Origin: Fodinicola acaciae
GTDB lineage: Bacteria > Actinomycetota > Actinomycetes > Mycobacteriales > HKI-0501
Length of the DNA stretch: 64,000 nt
Direction of reading: 5' to 3'
NCBI RefSeq assembly: GCF_010993745.1
Contig: NZ_WOTN01000001.1
Span: 1,739,235-1,803,234 of the forward strand
Part shown: in pieces, positions 35,332-43,901 of the stretch
Layout: each line of letters starts with the position of its first letter
Numbering within the stretch: the first letter of the stretch is position 1
Position numbers and translations under genes: made by a program
The notes under the pieces: model-generated
What the model saw: only the letters and a program-made list of their open reading frames with translations
Told to the model about the DNA's origin: nothing
Databases searched by the model: none

Positions 35332-36987
35332 ATGCCGGACTGGGACTCCTCGTACGATTTCGTCAGCGTCGGCAGCGGCGGTGGCGGGCTGGTCGGCGCG
35401 TTGCGGGCGGCCGACCTGGGAAACTCGGCTCTGGTCATCGAAAAACAACCGCTGGTCGGCGGCTCGACCGCGATGTCCGGTGGAATGGTGTGGATCCCGG
35501 ACAATCCGTTGATGAAGGTGGACGGCATCGCCGACTCGTACGACGACGGGATGGCCTACTTCGAGGACGTCGTCGGCAATGCCGGGCCCGGCTCGTCGCG
35601 CGAGCGGCGGCACGCGTATCTCACCGCCGGACCGCGGATGGTCTCCTTCCTGCAGGGCGCCGGGCTGCTTTTCCACCGATGTGCCGGATATCCCGACTAC
35701 TACGACACGGCCAAGGGCGGCAACGCGCAGGGACGGTCCATCGAAGGCATTCCGTACGACGCGCGCCGGCTCGGCGAGTGGCGGCTGAAGCTGCAACCGG
35801 GTTTGGCCGCCTCCATCGGGTTTTCGGCGATGACTGAGGAAATCCCGTACATGATGCACTTCAACCGGTCGTTGCGCAGTCTTGGCGTCACCGCTCGGAT
35901 CGCGTTGCGGACGCTGCGCGCTTCGGTGTTTCGCCGGCCGGTGCTGACAAACGGCTCCTCGTTGGTCGGGCAGTTGGTGGAACGCGCCGTCGCGCGAGAC
36001 ATCCCGATCTGGCTGGACGCCACTGTTGAGGATCTCGTCGTCGAGGACGGGCAGGTGACCGGCGTACTCGTCCGCCGCAACAATGTCATCTTGACAGTCC
36101 AGGCCCGCAAAGGCGTGCTACTGGCCGCCGGAGGTTTCGCGCACAACAAGGACATGCGGCTGAAGTACGGCGGTGACCAGCGGACGTCGGGTGAATGGTC
36201 GATGTCCAATCCGGGTGACACGGGCGAGGTGCTGGCCGCTGCGATGGCGCTCGGTGCGCGGACCGACCTGCTGGACGAGGCTTGGTGGCTGCCCAGTCCG
36301 TCGGCGTACTTCGGCATGTCGGCGTTGAACAGCGCGCGCCAACGGCCACACACCATTTTCGTTGACAACGCGGGGAAACGTTTCTGCAACGAGGCCAATT
36401 CCTACGTCGAGGTCGGGAAGGCCATGTTCGCGCGGAAGGCGGTGCCGTGCTGGCTGGTCTTCGACGACAGCTACCGGCGCGCGTACACCCACTCGCAAAC
36501 CAGTGTCGGTCGGCTGCCCGCCGAATGGCTGAAGAGCGGTGAGATCAAAACGGCCGAAACGGTGACCGCACTCGCTCGGGCCTGCGGGATCGACGCCACC
36601 GGTCTGGCCAGGACGGTCACCGAGTTCAATCTGCATGCGCGCGACGGACTCGATCCGGCGTACGGCCGCGGGGAGTCCGCGTACAACAAACATTTGGGCG
36701 ATCCCGCCAACAAAACCAATCCGGCCATCGGGCCGATCGACCGGGCGCCGTTCTATGCCCTCCCGATCTTTCCCAGCGACGTGGGCACATGTGGCGGGTT
36801 GGTGACGGACGAACACGCACGCGTACTCGGTGCCGGCGGGCCGTTAGCTGGCCTGTACGCGACCGGAAACATCACCGCCACCGTGATGGGCCGGCAGTAT
36901 CTGGGGGCCGGTGGCAGCATCGGCAACACTATGGTTTTCGGTTTTGTGGCCGCGGAACACGCATGTGAGGCCGACACGAACAGGTAG
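35332..36987 (+). CDS. second 3-ketosteroid-delta1-dehydrogenase-like flavoprotein
   Basis: 551 residues. SSYDFVSVGSGGGGLVGALRA, LVIEKQPLVGGSTAMSGGMVWIPDNPLM, and the C-terminal GLYATGNITATVMGRQYLGAGGSIGNTMVFGF are the FAD-binding and capping motifs of the KstD family. The IPDNPLM segment is typical of KstD/KsdD-like oxidoreductases. It differs clearly from the copy at 6319 and lies with a P450 and a cholesterol-oxidase-like gene, so a different ring or side-chain stage is plausible. Delta4-(5-alpha) dehydrogenase activity is the main alternative. Confidence 0.82.
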   Translation: MPDWDSSYDFVSVGSGGGGLVGALRAADLGNSALVIEKQPLVGGSTAMSGGMVWIPDNPLMKVDGIADSYDDGMAYFEDVVGNAGPGSSRERRHAYLTAGPRMVSFLQGAGLLFHRCAGYPDYYDTAKGGNAQGRSIEGIPYDARRLGEWRLKLQPGLAASIGFSAMTEEIPYMMHFNRSLRSLGVTARIALRTLRASVFRRPVLTNGSSLVGQLVERAVARDIPIWLDATVEDLVVEDGQVTGVLVRRNNVILTVQARKGVLLAAGGFAHNKDMRLKYGGDQRTSGEWSMSNPGDTGEVLAAAMALGARTDLLDEAWWLPSPSAYFGMSALNSARQRPHTIFVDNAGKRFCNEANSYVEVGKAMFARKAVPCWLVFDDSYRRAYTHSQTSVGRLPAEWLKSGEIKTAETVTALARACGIDATGLARTVTEFNLHARDGLDPAYGRGESAYNKHLGDPANKTNPAIGPIDRAPFYALPIFPSDVGTCGGLVTDEHARVLGAGGPLAGLYATGNITATVMGRQYLGAGGSIGNTMVFGFVAAEHACEADTNR

Positions 36988-37018
36988 CCGTCCGACGGCA
37001 ATCCCAGGAGGTTAGGTC

Positions 37019-38593
37019 ATGCCAGATCTCAGCAGGAGGGCTTTCCTTCAAGGCGCCGCCGCGACCAGCCTGATTCTGTTACCCAGTGCGGCAAAAGCTC
37101 AGGTCCGCTCGACCAACGAGGACCACCGCGTCGTCGTCATCGGTTCCGGATTCGGCGGCGGCGTCACCGCATTGCGGCTCGCGCAGGCCGGCGTACGGGT
37201 GCACGTGCTCGAACGCGGGATCCGCTGGCCCACCGGCCCCAACGCGGAGACGTTCCCACACGCGAGCAGCCCGGACAAGCGGATGTTCTGGATGGGACTG
37301 TCCGGCTTGCTGCCGGGTATGCCCAGCCTGCCCGGCGGTACGCCGGCCGAGCACTACACCGGGCTGCTGGAATTCATCGTCGGCAACGGGATGACGCAGG
37401 TGGTCGCGGCCGGTGTCGGCGGCGGCTCGCTGGTCTACCAGGGCATGACGCTGCAGCCCGCCGAGGCCGTCTTCAACGCGACTTTCCCTGACGCGCTGGA
37501 CTATGCGGAGCTGAGCCGGACGTACTATCCGCGAGTCGCGCAGATGCTGCGGATCGCGACCGCGCCAGATCAGCTCATCAACAGCAAAACGTACGCGGCT
37601 GCCCGTGTTTTCGCCCGCAACACAACGCAACAGGGCTATCCGCTATCGAAAATCGCGATGCCGATCGACTGGAATTTCGCGCTAGCGGAACTACGCGGGG
37701 AGATGAAACCGTCGTATACCAACGGCGACTGTGCCGTCGGTGTCAACAACGGCGGTAAGCATTCCGTCGATGTCACCTATATAGCCGCCGCAGAGGCGAC
37801 CGGAAACTGCACTGTCGCAACCCAGCACAACGTCACCGACGTCGCGCTTGCTCCCGACGGGCGGTGGACCATCAACGTCGATCGGATCGATACCGATGGG
37901 ACCGTATTGGAGAAGAAAGTCGTCACCGCGAAGGCACTTGTCATGGCCGCGGGGACCGCGGGCACGACGCGGTTGCTCATGCGGGCGAGCGGCAAAGGGC
38001 TGATTCCCGACCTGCCGGACGGCCTGGGAAAGAACTGGGGCTCCAACGGAGATCAGATCTACACCTGGACCAGTCTGGCCGACGATTTCGGCTCCCCGCA
38101 GGGCGGTCCGGTCGTCTACGGCAGCCGGGAATGGGATAACCCGGATTCCGCCAACACGGTCATCCAGGCATCACTGCCACCGACGCCCAACCTACGCAGC
38201 ACGATGCTCGTCGGTTACGGCGTCAGCAAGGGACGGGGTCATTTCGCGTATGACGCGCGGAAAGACGACGCCACGCTGAACTGGGCGGCCGGTTCAGACA
38301 GCGTACTAGCCGCCCGAATTGCCAAGCGGATCAACGATATCGGCGGCCCTCTCGCGGTCAAGCTCGACACCACCAGCCTGCTGCCCAGCACCTGGCATCC
38401 GCTCGGCGGAGCCTCGATGAACCTGGTGTGCGATCTCGAAGGCCGTGTCCAGGGACATCGCGGGCTCTACGTGCTTGACGGCGCGCTCATGCCGGGCACG
38501 ACCGCGGCATGCAATCCGTCGATGACCATCGCGGCCGTCGCCGAGCGCGCGCTCGACAGGATCGTCGCCAACGACGTCGGCACCATTTTTTGA
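37019..38593 (+). CDS. Tat-exported GMC-type sterol/cholesterol oxidase-like protein
   Basis: 524 residues, ATG with AGGAGG. It starts LSRRAFLQGAAATSLILLPSAAKA, a twin-arginine signal with a likely AKA cleavage site, so a folded flavoprotein is exported. HRVVVIGSGFGGGVTALRL is the FAD loop. SLLPSTWHPLGGASMN and the final PGTTAACNPSMTIAAVAERALDRI carry the His and Asn expected at the active site of Streptomyces-type cholesterol oxidases. It would oxidise and isomerise 3-hydroxysterols to 4-en-3-ones outside the membrane, feeding the KstD enzymes. Exact substrate unproven. Confidence 0.87.
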   Translation: MPDLSRRAFLQGAAATSLILLPSAAKAQVRSTNEDHRVVVIGSGFGGGVTALRLAQAGVRVHVLERGIRWPTGPNAETFPHASSPDKRMFWMGLSGLLPGMPSLPGGTPAEHYTGLLEFIVGNGMTQVVAAGVGGGSLVYQGMTLQPAEAVFNATFPDALDYAELSRTYYPRVAQMLRIATAPDQLINSKTYAAARVFARNTTQQGYPLSKIAMPIDWNFALAELRGEMKPSYTNGDCAVGVNNGGKHSVDVTYIAAAEATGNCTVATQHNVTDVALAPDGRWTINVDRIDTDGTVLEKKVVTAKALVMAAGTAGTTRLLMRASGKGLIPDLPDGLGKNWGSNGDQIYTWTSLADDFGSPQGGPVVYGSREWDNPDSANTVIQASLPPTPNLRSTMLVGYGVSKGRGHFAYDARKDDATLNWAAGSDSVLAARIAKRINDIGGPLAVKLDTTSLLPSTWHPLGGASMNLVCDLEGRVQGHRGLYVLDGALMPGTTAACNPSMTIAAVAERALDRIVANDVGTIF

Positions 38594-38594
38594 T

Positions 38595-39626
38595 TCACGG
38601 ATCCGCGAAACCGTCCACCAAGCCCCACCGCAGCGCCGTCTCCGCCGGCAGCGGCTGGCCGGAAAGCGCAAGATGGAGCGTACGCCAGCGACCGATCCTG
38701 CGCGGAATGCCAACGGTGCCGCCCGCGCCCGGAATAAGCCCCATGGCAATCTCCGGCAGCCGAAAACTGGCGTCCGCGGCCGCGACAACGCGGCGTGCCA
38801 GAGAGGGAATTTCCACACCTGCACCGACACAACTCCCGTGCACTCGCACCTCGATCCGGTTTCCGAGTGCGTGTACGAGCAGACCGGCACTAACCGTCGT
38901 ACGAATGAAATGCGCGGTGGCGACATCCGGCGTGGTGCCGAATTCCGCCAAGTCGCCACCGGCGCAAAAAGACCGGCCGGCGCCGTCGACCACGACCTGA
39001 TTGACTGAGCGATCCACCAACGCGATTCTCAGCGCGTCACACAAGGCTTGACGCATTTCCCTGCCGTACGCGTTGCGGCGCTCTGGGCGGTTGAGCGTGA
39101 TATACAGAGTGTCATCCGTACGCCCGACAAGCAGCGGCTCGTCCGCGGTCGCCATGGGTGCGAGCGGGCCGCGGTCCTCCAGCCATTGCCGGAATTCCAA
39201 GCCCCCCAGCAAGGTGGAATACGCGTACGACTCCATCTCCAGTGCCGTCCGCACCGGAAGTCTGACGTTGCCGCGGAGCAGTTGGCGCAGCGACAGCGCC
39301 GCCTGCGGATTGCGTACGACGGCCGCCGCGAGCTCGTGCGCCTCCCGCTCAGGCTCCGCGACCGCGACCGTTTCGCAGCCGACATCGGCAGTGCTGAGGG
39401 TGAGGTCGACAGCCGCGGTCAGCCGCGAAGCCACATTTGACGTGACCCCGATCAGCAGCCGATCGCAGCCCTCGGCAAATGCGCGGGCCCGCTTCTGCGC
39501 GTGTTGGGACGCGCCCGGCTGGATGTCGACGAGCATTACCGGATCGACCAGCCGGCCATCCTCATTTAGAACCGGCGCATGCGCCGCGCCGTCGGCAAGA
39601 TCTGCGATGGTGATTGTTTTGACCAT
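38595..39626 (-). CDS. enoyl-CoA hydratase/isomerase family protein, N-terminally extended
   Basis: 343 residues from an ATG with GGGGGAA upstream. The crotonase core is in the C-terminal 200 residues: TLYITLNRPERRNAYGREM, VVVDGAGRSFCAGGDLAEF and GLIPGAGGTVGIPRRIGRWR. The first ~130 residues (ARAFAEGCDRLLIGVTSNVAS) form an extra domain I do not recognise. The PGAGGTVGIPRRIG motif normally holds the second catalytic acid. It ends two bases from the convergent sterol oxidase gene and is the last gene of the catabolic island. Confidence 0.82.
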   Translation of the reverse strand: MVKTITIADLADGAAHAPVLNEDGRLVDPVMLVDIQPGASQHAQKRARAFAEGCDRLLIGVTSNVASRLTAAVDLTLSTADVGCETVAVAEPEREAHELAAAVVRNPQAALSLRQLLRGNVRLPVRTALEMESYAYSTLLGGLEFRQWLEDRGPLAPMATADEPLLVGRTDDTLYITLNRPERRNAYGREMRQALCDALRIALVDRSVNQVVVDGAGRSFCAGGDLAEFGTTPDVATAHFIRTTVSAGLLVHALGNRIEVRVHGSCVGAGVEIPSLARRVVAAADASFRLPEIAMGLIPGAGGTVGIPRRIGRWRTLHLALSGQPLPAETALRWGLVDGFADP

Positions 39627-40061
39627 TTCCCCCAGCCTATCTGGGCCGGGTGCCAGAGAACACCTACTACTCACCGGCGCTGGGGCGATATCGGACCCTG
39701 CCACGCTTGCATCGAACATCTCGAAATTTCCGGCACGACCGGCAGCGCGTACGAGGCGGACCTGCCGTTCGGAGATGCCCATGCGGTCAGTTACCTCGCC
39801 GTCCTTTCTACCTTCGGCGCGGATGCTCTCCCAGACGCGGAGCCAGCAGGACTGCGCAGTGGGGACTGTCCCAGGAACGGTGTTTTCGGTCCGACACACC
39901 GGGCTAAGGTCCGGTGGGATGGGCACGGACAGTGATGGCATCTGAGGTTGTGACGACTCCGAAGGCGAAGCGTAGGCAGGGCGAGCGCCTCGGTGGCGAC
40001 GTCGCCAGCGTGGGACCCTCTTCGCGGTAGCAGGCGTCAAGCGCTGATCATGACGAGGTTT
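39627..40061. other. 435-base gap with no confident gene
   Basis: I see no complete gene. On the minus strand between about 39735 and 39870 an open frame contains DRMGISERQVRLVRAAG, a helix-turn-helix-like phrase, perhaps the remnant of a regulator or transposase. The stretch marks the change from the catabolic island to mobile DNA. Confidence 0.3.
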
Positions 40062-40223
40062 CTACGTCTCGATCCAGATTCGGTCCATGTCGGCGTGGTC
40101 GTAGATTTCGTCCCACCAGTAGTTGAATTCGTCTTGTGTGGTGGTGACCGTCGTCAGCTCGTTGAGCGCCTCGAGTACCGCGTCGTGGTCGCCGTTGTCT
40201 CGCAGCCACGCGGAGCTCGACAT
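40062..40223 (-). CDS. small acidic hypothetical protein
   Basis: 53 residues beginning MSSSAWLRDNGDHDAVLEAL and ending in an acidic, Trp-rich tail (YWWDEIYDHADMDRIWIET). Composition is protein-like, but there is no good ribosome binding site and I know no family. It sits next to a truncated MFS gene, so it may itself be a remnant. Confidence 0.4.
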   Translation of the reverse strand: MSSSAWLRDNGDHDAVLEALNELTTVTTTQDEFNYWWDEIYDHADMDRIWIET

Positions 40224-40234
40224 TTGGCGGATCG

Positions 40235-40590
40235 ATGCAGCAGATCTGGCCCTCGCTCGTCGATTCGGCCGATGATCTACCGACGGCGTACGCGCTACAG
40301 GCCCTGCTGGAGGACCTCGTCTCGGTCGCCGGACCACTGATCACCTCCGCACTGCTGTTTGTCGTGCCGCCGGCGGCGATCCTGGCCCTCGCCGAGGCCG
40401 CCGCGCTGACCGGGACGGTGGTCTACGCCAGAGCTCCAGCCGCGCGAGCCGCTCGCGGACGAGCCGTGAGGCGAACGAGCCTGCTCGGTACACTGAGCAC
40501 TCCGGGAATGCGTACGCTCGTGCTGACCCTGCTCGCGGCCGGCATCGTCATCGGCATGCTCTACATCGCCTCGTCCGGCGCCCTTCTTGG
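40235..40590 (+). pseudogene. truncated MFS transporter fragment
   Basis: The frame reads IWPSLVDSADDLPTAYALQ, VAGPLITSALLFVVPPAAILA, then LLGTLSTPGMRTLVLTLLAAG. This is the middle of a major-facilitator permease (about TM4 to the start of TM7). The N-terminal third and the second half are missing and the homology stops near 40575, where unrelated sequence begins. It probably marks a recombination or insertion breakpoint of the mobile element. Confidence 0.6.
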
Positions 40591-40735
40591 GTGCGGGAAT
40601 CCGAACAACCGGTGGGCCGCCGCTTTCAGGGGCCGAATCTTGTATTGGCTTGTGCTTTCTGCACCTCTTCTGGCCGGGCGCACGAGGGTGCGTCAACGAG
40701 CAGGTCGTGCTCCTGAGGCGAGAGATGCTGACTCA

Positions 40736-41329
40736 TCAGGCTGCCTTCTTATGCGTCACAGCGCTGCATGGTGTGTCGGAAGCGGTTGGGCGACGCGGCC
40801 ACGGCGGTGCGCTTGATGTGATCTCCCACCGCATGCGCGCCACATTGTCGGCTCCGCGATTGGCCCGGCGTCGTGATGGTGTATCCCAGCCCGCGCGTGG
40901 GGCCAACTCGGCAACTGGTCGCCAGCCGGCCGCGCGGAGCGATGCGCCGGACTCACGTACTTGCGTGTAGGTGATGGCTCGGCGGTATCCGAGTGCCTGG
41001 GCCGCGCGCCATGCCGTGCCGTAGAGCGCGGAGTTGGCGTTGCGGGTGCCGTCCGTGGCTGAGCGGTTGACCTCGACGGTCCGACCATCCTGCATCCGGC
41101 GAGCTGAAGGCCGGGCAACGGTCACCACCCCCACCACCTGTCCCTTTTCGTTGGCGACCGCGGCGCAGAACAGATAGCCGTGGGGGCGCCCGTGATGGCG
41201 GTGCTGGGCGTCGATGAAAGCGGCTGCTTCGTCACGGACAGTCAGCACGATGGTCAAACGGCCGGTGCGCGGCGACTTCGTGGTGGCACGGAGCGCAGTC
41301 GGCGATTGCGTCATCAGTGGATTCGTCAT
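40736..41329 (-). CDS. XF1762-like / GNAT-type protein of mobile elements
   Basis: 197 residues. FIDAQHRHHGRPHGYLFCAAVANEKGQVVGVVTVARPSARR and ALYGTAWRAAQALGYRRAITYTQVRESGASLRAAGW are characteristic of the XF1762 family, small GNAT-fold proteins found in phages and integrative elements; the substrate is unknown. The usual end (MRWEI) is followed by about 30 extra residues with random composition, so the original stop may be lost. The ATG overlaps the recombinase remnant stop. Confidence 0.72.
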   Translation of the reverse strand: MTNPLMTQSPTALRATTKSPRTGRLTIVLTVRDEAAAFIDAQHRHHGRPHGYLFCAAVANEKGQVVGVVTVARPSARRMQDGRTVEVNRSATDGTRNANSALYGTAWRAAQALGYRRAITYTQVRESGASLRAAGWRPVAELAPRAGWDTPSRRRANRGADNVARMRWEITSSAPPWPRRPTASDTPCSAVTHKKAA

Positions 41330-41894
41330 CGCAGAGCCTCCGGTAGCTCAGCGGGGCGTGGGACAGCCGGAATACCGAGGCCGACGGCCGGACGACGGAG
41401 TCGGCGTTGGGCGTCTTCGCGTTTGGCTCGGAGGAAGGTAAGGGTCATGTCGATGCCCTCGATCTCGCCGGCCCAGCCTTCGATCTGTGCGTGGGCTCGG
41501 CTGTCGAGGAGGTCGGGTCTCAAGCTCGTCGGGCCGGGTGAGCATCTTGGGTTGACGTGCAGCATCGGGCAGCAGATGCAGGCGTGTTCGTGCTGGCAGG
41601 GCGTGCCGTAGAGGCGCCCTCAGGAGCCGAGCTCGACCTTGTGCTGTCGAAGTGTTCGTCAAACTCGGCCAATTCCTCACTGGTGGCCTCGCGGTACTCG
41701 TCGATCGGTCGGAGCTCGCGGCGGTAGTCGAGGAAGGTGACGTAGTGACGGACGATGTCTTTGTCGAAGACGGCCACATAGCCGCGGGTGGTCTGGATGT
41801 TGAGGTGGCCGAGCAGGGCTGCGCCGATGTGGATGAGCTGACGGCGAAGTTCCGCTGGCGTCTCCTTGATCACGACGTGAAGAGCCATGATCAA
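41326..41894 (-). pseudogene. tyrosine recombinase (integrase), decayed C-terminal part
   Basis: LIHIGAALLGHLNIQTTRGYVAVFDKDIVRHY contains the LGH and the Tyr region of phage-type integrases. The frame then leaves the family; the expected continuation (KVELGS, stop, GRLYGTPCQHEHACI, later DLLDSRAHAQIEGWAGEIEG and TLTFLRAKREDAQRRL) is found in other frames. I count at least two frameshifts and one internal stop. The catalytic N-terminal half is absent. This is the only recombinase trace in the window, so the element cannot excise with this copy. Confidence 0.75.
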
Positions 41895-42248
41895 TCAGCG
41901 GGAGATGGTGCAGATAACTGAGAACTGGCGACGACCGAGGCCTTGGATCCATCAACGTCGCGGACATAAAGCGGTATGGAGACGAAGCGCCGGTCCGGGT
42001 TGAGCGCGTCGGCGCGGATGTTTCCGGCCGAGACTCGGCAGACGGGGATGCCGTGCCGCGCGGCGTACGCGCAGAGCCGGTCGAGGTGGCGATACACAGC
42101 CGCCGGTTCCCAGCCGGTGTCGGCAAAAGAGCGCGTAGTGGAATCGCGGGATATCGCCGTGGCAGGCCGACAGCAGCAGCGTTGTGCTCTGCACACCCGC
42201 GCCCAACGACAGCAGTCTCAACACCGGCTCGACCGCCTCCCCGTACAA
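41891..42248 (-). pseudogene. PAPS-reductase/adenine nucleotide alpha-hydrolase-like, frameshifted
   Basis: The upstream frame gives VLRLLSLGAGVQSTTLLLSA (SGGxxS-like P-loop) and IPRFHYALF; the next frame continues FADTGWEPAAVYRHLDRLCAYAARHGIPV and NIRADALNPDRRFVSIPLYV. The switch occurs at a TTTT run (complement of 42125-42128); removing one T restores the ALFADTGW reading. The C-terminal half is missing too. Phage and island PAPS-reductase-like proteins of this type are linked to DNA sulfur or nucleotide chemistry, but this copy looks dead. Confidence 0.7.
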
Positions 42249-42359
42249 AGCGCGCTGTCGCGGCGCGACGTGGCCTCTGTCTTGTTCGTCTCGGTGTCGG
42301 GTGCACCGGTGGGATGGGTGGCCGTGGGCTGAGTGTCGATGGTGGCCGCCATGTCCGCC

Positions 42360-42983
42360 TCACACCGGGATCGTGACCGCGAGGGTCTGCGGGTGCGATG
42401 GTCGTGCCGCGCTGGTGCCGATGAAGGCGATGGAGCCGCGCCAGCTGCACCTCAAGGTGGCGGTGGTTGTGGTCGGTGGAACCGGTGCGATGAGCCGGAC
42501 CAGTTCGCTGCCGACGGTGACCTGCTGAGCGATGACCGGGCGCCCCGACCCGGTGGTGAGGGTGAAGGAGTTGAGTGCGAATTTGGGGATGCCGATGCCG
42601 GAGTCGGTGCTGGCGTCAGTGATCGTAATGGCGAGCCAGGTGGATCCGGGTGGGGCGTATCCGCGGTCGCGGTCGAACGGTGTGAGCACGGCTGAGGCGG
42701 CGGTGAGGTGGAAGCGGATGGTGTTGCCGCTGCGGATGTTGGTGAGCGCCCCTATGAGCTGGTTGCCCAGGATGGCGTGGTTGCGGCGGCGGTAGATCGG
42801 CGCGAACTCGGGTACGGTGACGCGCTCGCCGGTACGCAGGTTAACCCGCTGGGCACGGCCCTGGTCGCTGATTTCCAGGTAGGCGGCGGTGTTGATCGGC
42901 ACTGAGACCGCCAGTGTGCCGCCGTTGATGACGGGTGAGCCGTTGACGGCCGGCAGCGGGCGCGGGGTGGCTCCGATGATCAC
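42360..42983 (-). CDS. C-terminal part of a split surface/conjugation lipoprotein
   Basis: 207 residues from a GTG without a ribosome binding site. Beta-rich sequence (VINGGTLAVSVPINTAAYLE, GNTIRFHLTAASAVL, TWLAITITDASTDSGIG) suggesting an extracytoplasmic beta-sandwich. It is in the same frame as the lipoprotein gene upstream, separated by one TAG and 30 sense codons, so it is best read as the second half of one protein of about 490 residues. No family recognised. Located before the NlpC/P60 hydrolase in the transfer region. Confidence 0.6.
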   Translation of the reverse strand: MIIGATPRPLPAVNGSPVINGGTLAVSVPINTAAYLEISDQGRAQRVNLRTGERVTVPEFAPIYRRRNHAILGNQLIGALTNIRSGNTIRFHLTAASAVLTPFDRDRGYAPPGSTWLAITITDASTDSGIGIPKFALNSFTLTTGSGRPVIAQQVTVGSELVRLIAPVPPTTTTATLRCSWRGSIAFIGTSAARPSHPQTLAVTIPV

Positions 42984-43073
42984 GGCGCCGGTGGCCGTCG
43001 GAAGGGGCTGGTTGGCGAGCTGCCCGGGCGGGGTGTCGGTGGATACCGCGGTGGCGAATGCAGGTGTGGGCGC

Positions 43074-43838
43074 CTATTGGAGGAACAGGAACTGTTCGCC
43101 GTTGGCGGCGCTGCGAGCTCCCAGTCCGCGGCCGTACGCCGGCGCTGCGCCGATAGCGGCGATCTTCGCGGCGAGCATCGGGCTGAGCAGCAGGCCGTCG
43201 CCCGCTGGTGCCTTCATCGGAACGCTGACGAGGTCGGCCGGGCTGATGTACTTCATGTCCCCGGGTTGATCGGACGGTGGACGCGGCGCGGGAAGGTTCG
43301 CGCCGTCGTCGGGCTGGGCGCCGTCGGGTCGCGCCAAGGTGAGTCCAGCTGGGCGGGGCTTGGGCGGGAACTCCGGAGTAGTCGGTCGTGGGAGGCCGGA
43401 GTCGGTGACATGCACGGGCATGGTCGCCCAGAGATCGGTCCGTGCCGTGCCGTACATGAGGACCGGACCGCAGATCAAGCTGTCGCCAGCCTCGCTGTGG
43501 TTGGTCGTGGCGTAGGTAAGGAAGCAACGCGAGGACCCGTTGACTGCGGCACCGCCGGCCCGGACAGCGCGTTGGAAAATCGCGTCCGCATCGTCGATCA
43601 AGTGGGTGACTTGCTCTTTGCCCAAAATGTGACCGGCGACCGTGACCTTCTCGGGAATGGCGGCCGCGCATCCTCCCGCCCCAACCAGGGTGGCCGCCGA
43701 GGCGAGGAGCGCGACGGCAAAAGCCGCCACATGAGGTACACGCCTGCGACTCAGACGGATCCGGCTGGGCGTCGTAGAGGACGGCGAGACAGGCGGGCTG
43801 ACTGCTATCGGAGCGGTAATGAATGCGGGATTGGTCAT
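43074..43838 (-). CDS. predicted lipoprotein of the conjugative element (N-terminal part)
   Basis: 254 residues from ATG with TTTGGAGAG upstream. After a basic stretch (RIRLSRRRVPHV) comes a hydrophobic segment ending in VGAGGCAAA, a plausible lipobox with the Cys near residue 60. The rest is VAGHILGKEQVTHLIDD, CFLTYATTNHSEAGDSLICGPV and a Pro-rich linker. The frame ends in TAG at 43074 and then stays open for 30 codons into the next gene. Likely an envelope component of the transfer apparatus. Confidence 0.65.
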   Translation of the reverse strand: MTNPAFITAPIAVSPPVSPSSTTPSRIRLSRRRVPHVAAFAVALLASAATLVGAGGCAAAIPEKVTVAGHILGKEQVTHLIDDADAIFQRAVRAGGAAVNGSSRCFLTYATTNHSEAGDSLICGPVLMYGTARTDLWATMPVHVTDSGLPRPTTPEFPPKPRPAGLTLARPDGAQPDDGANLPAPRPPSDQPGDMKYISPADLVSVPMKAPAGDGLLLSPMLAAKIAAIGAAPAYGRGLGARSAANGEQFLFLQ

Positions 43839-43901
43839 GAGGCTCTCCAAAGAGATACGCATCCGGGCGCAAGGGTCTGATGTATTCAAGAAAGATTGGT
43901 C

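Noticed and set aside
39735-39870. Helix-turn-helix-like phrase (DRMGISERQVRLV) upstream of the last hydratase
   Set aside because: No start, no complete domain, and the frame runs into the hydratase; may be chance or a small remnant.
40595-40625. tRNA T-arm-like GTTCGGATTCCC on the minus strand beside the MFS fragment, a possible attachment site
   Set aside because: The stem halves do not pair and no acceptor, D or anticodon arms can be drawn; no direct repeat of it was found at the right side of the window.
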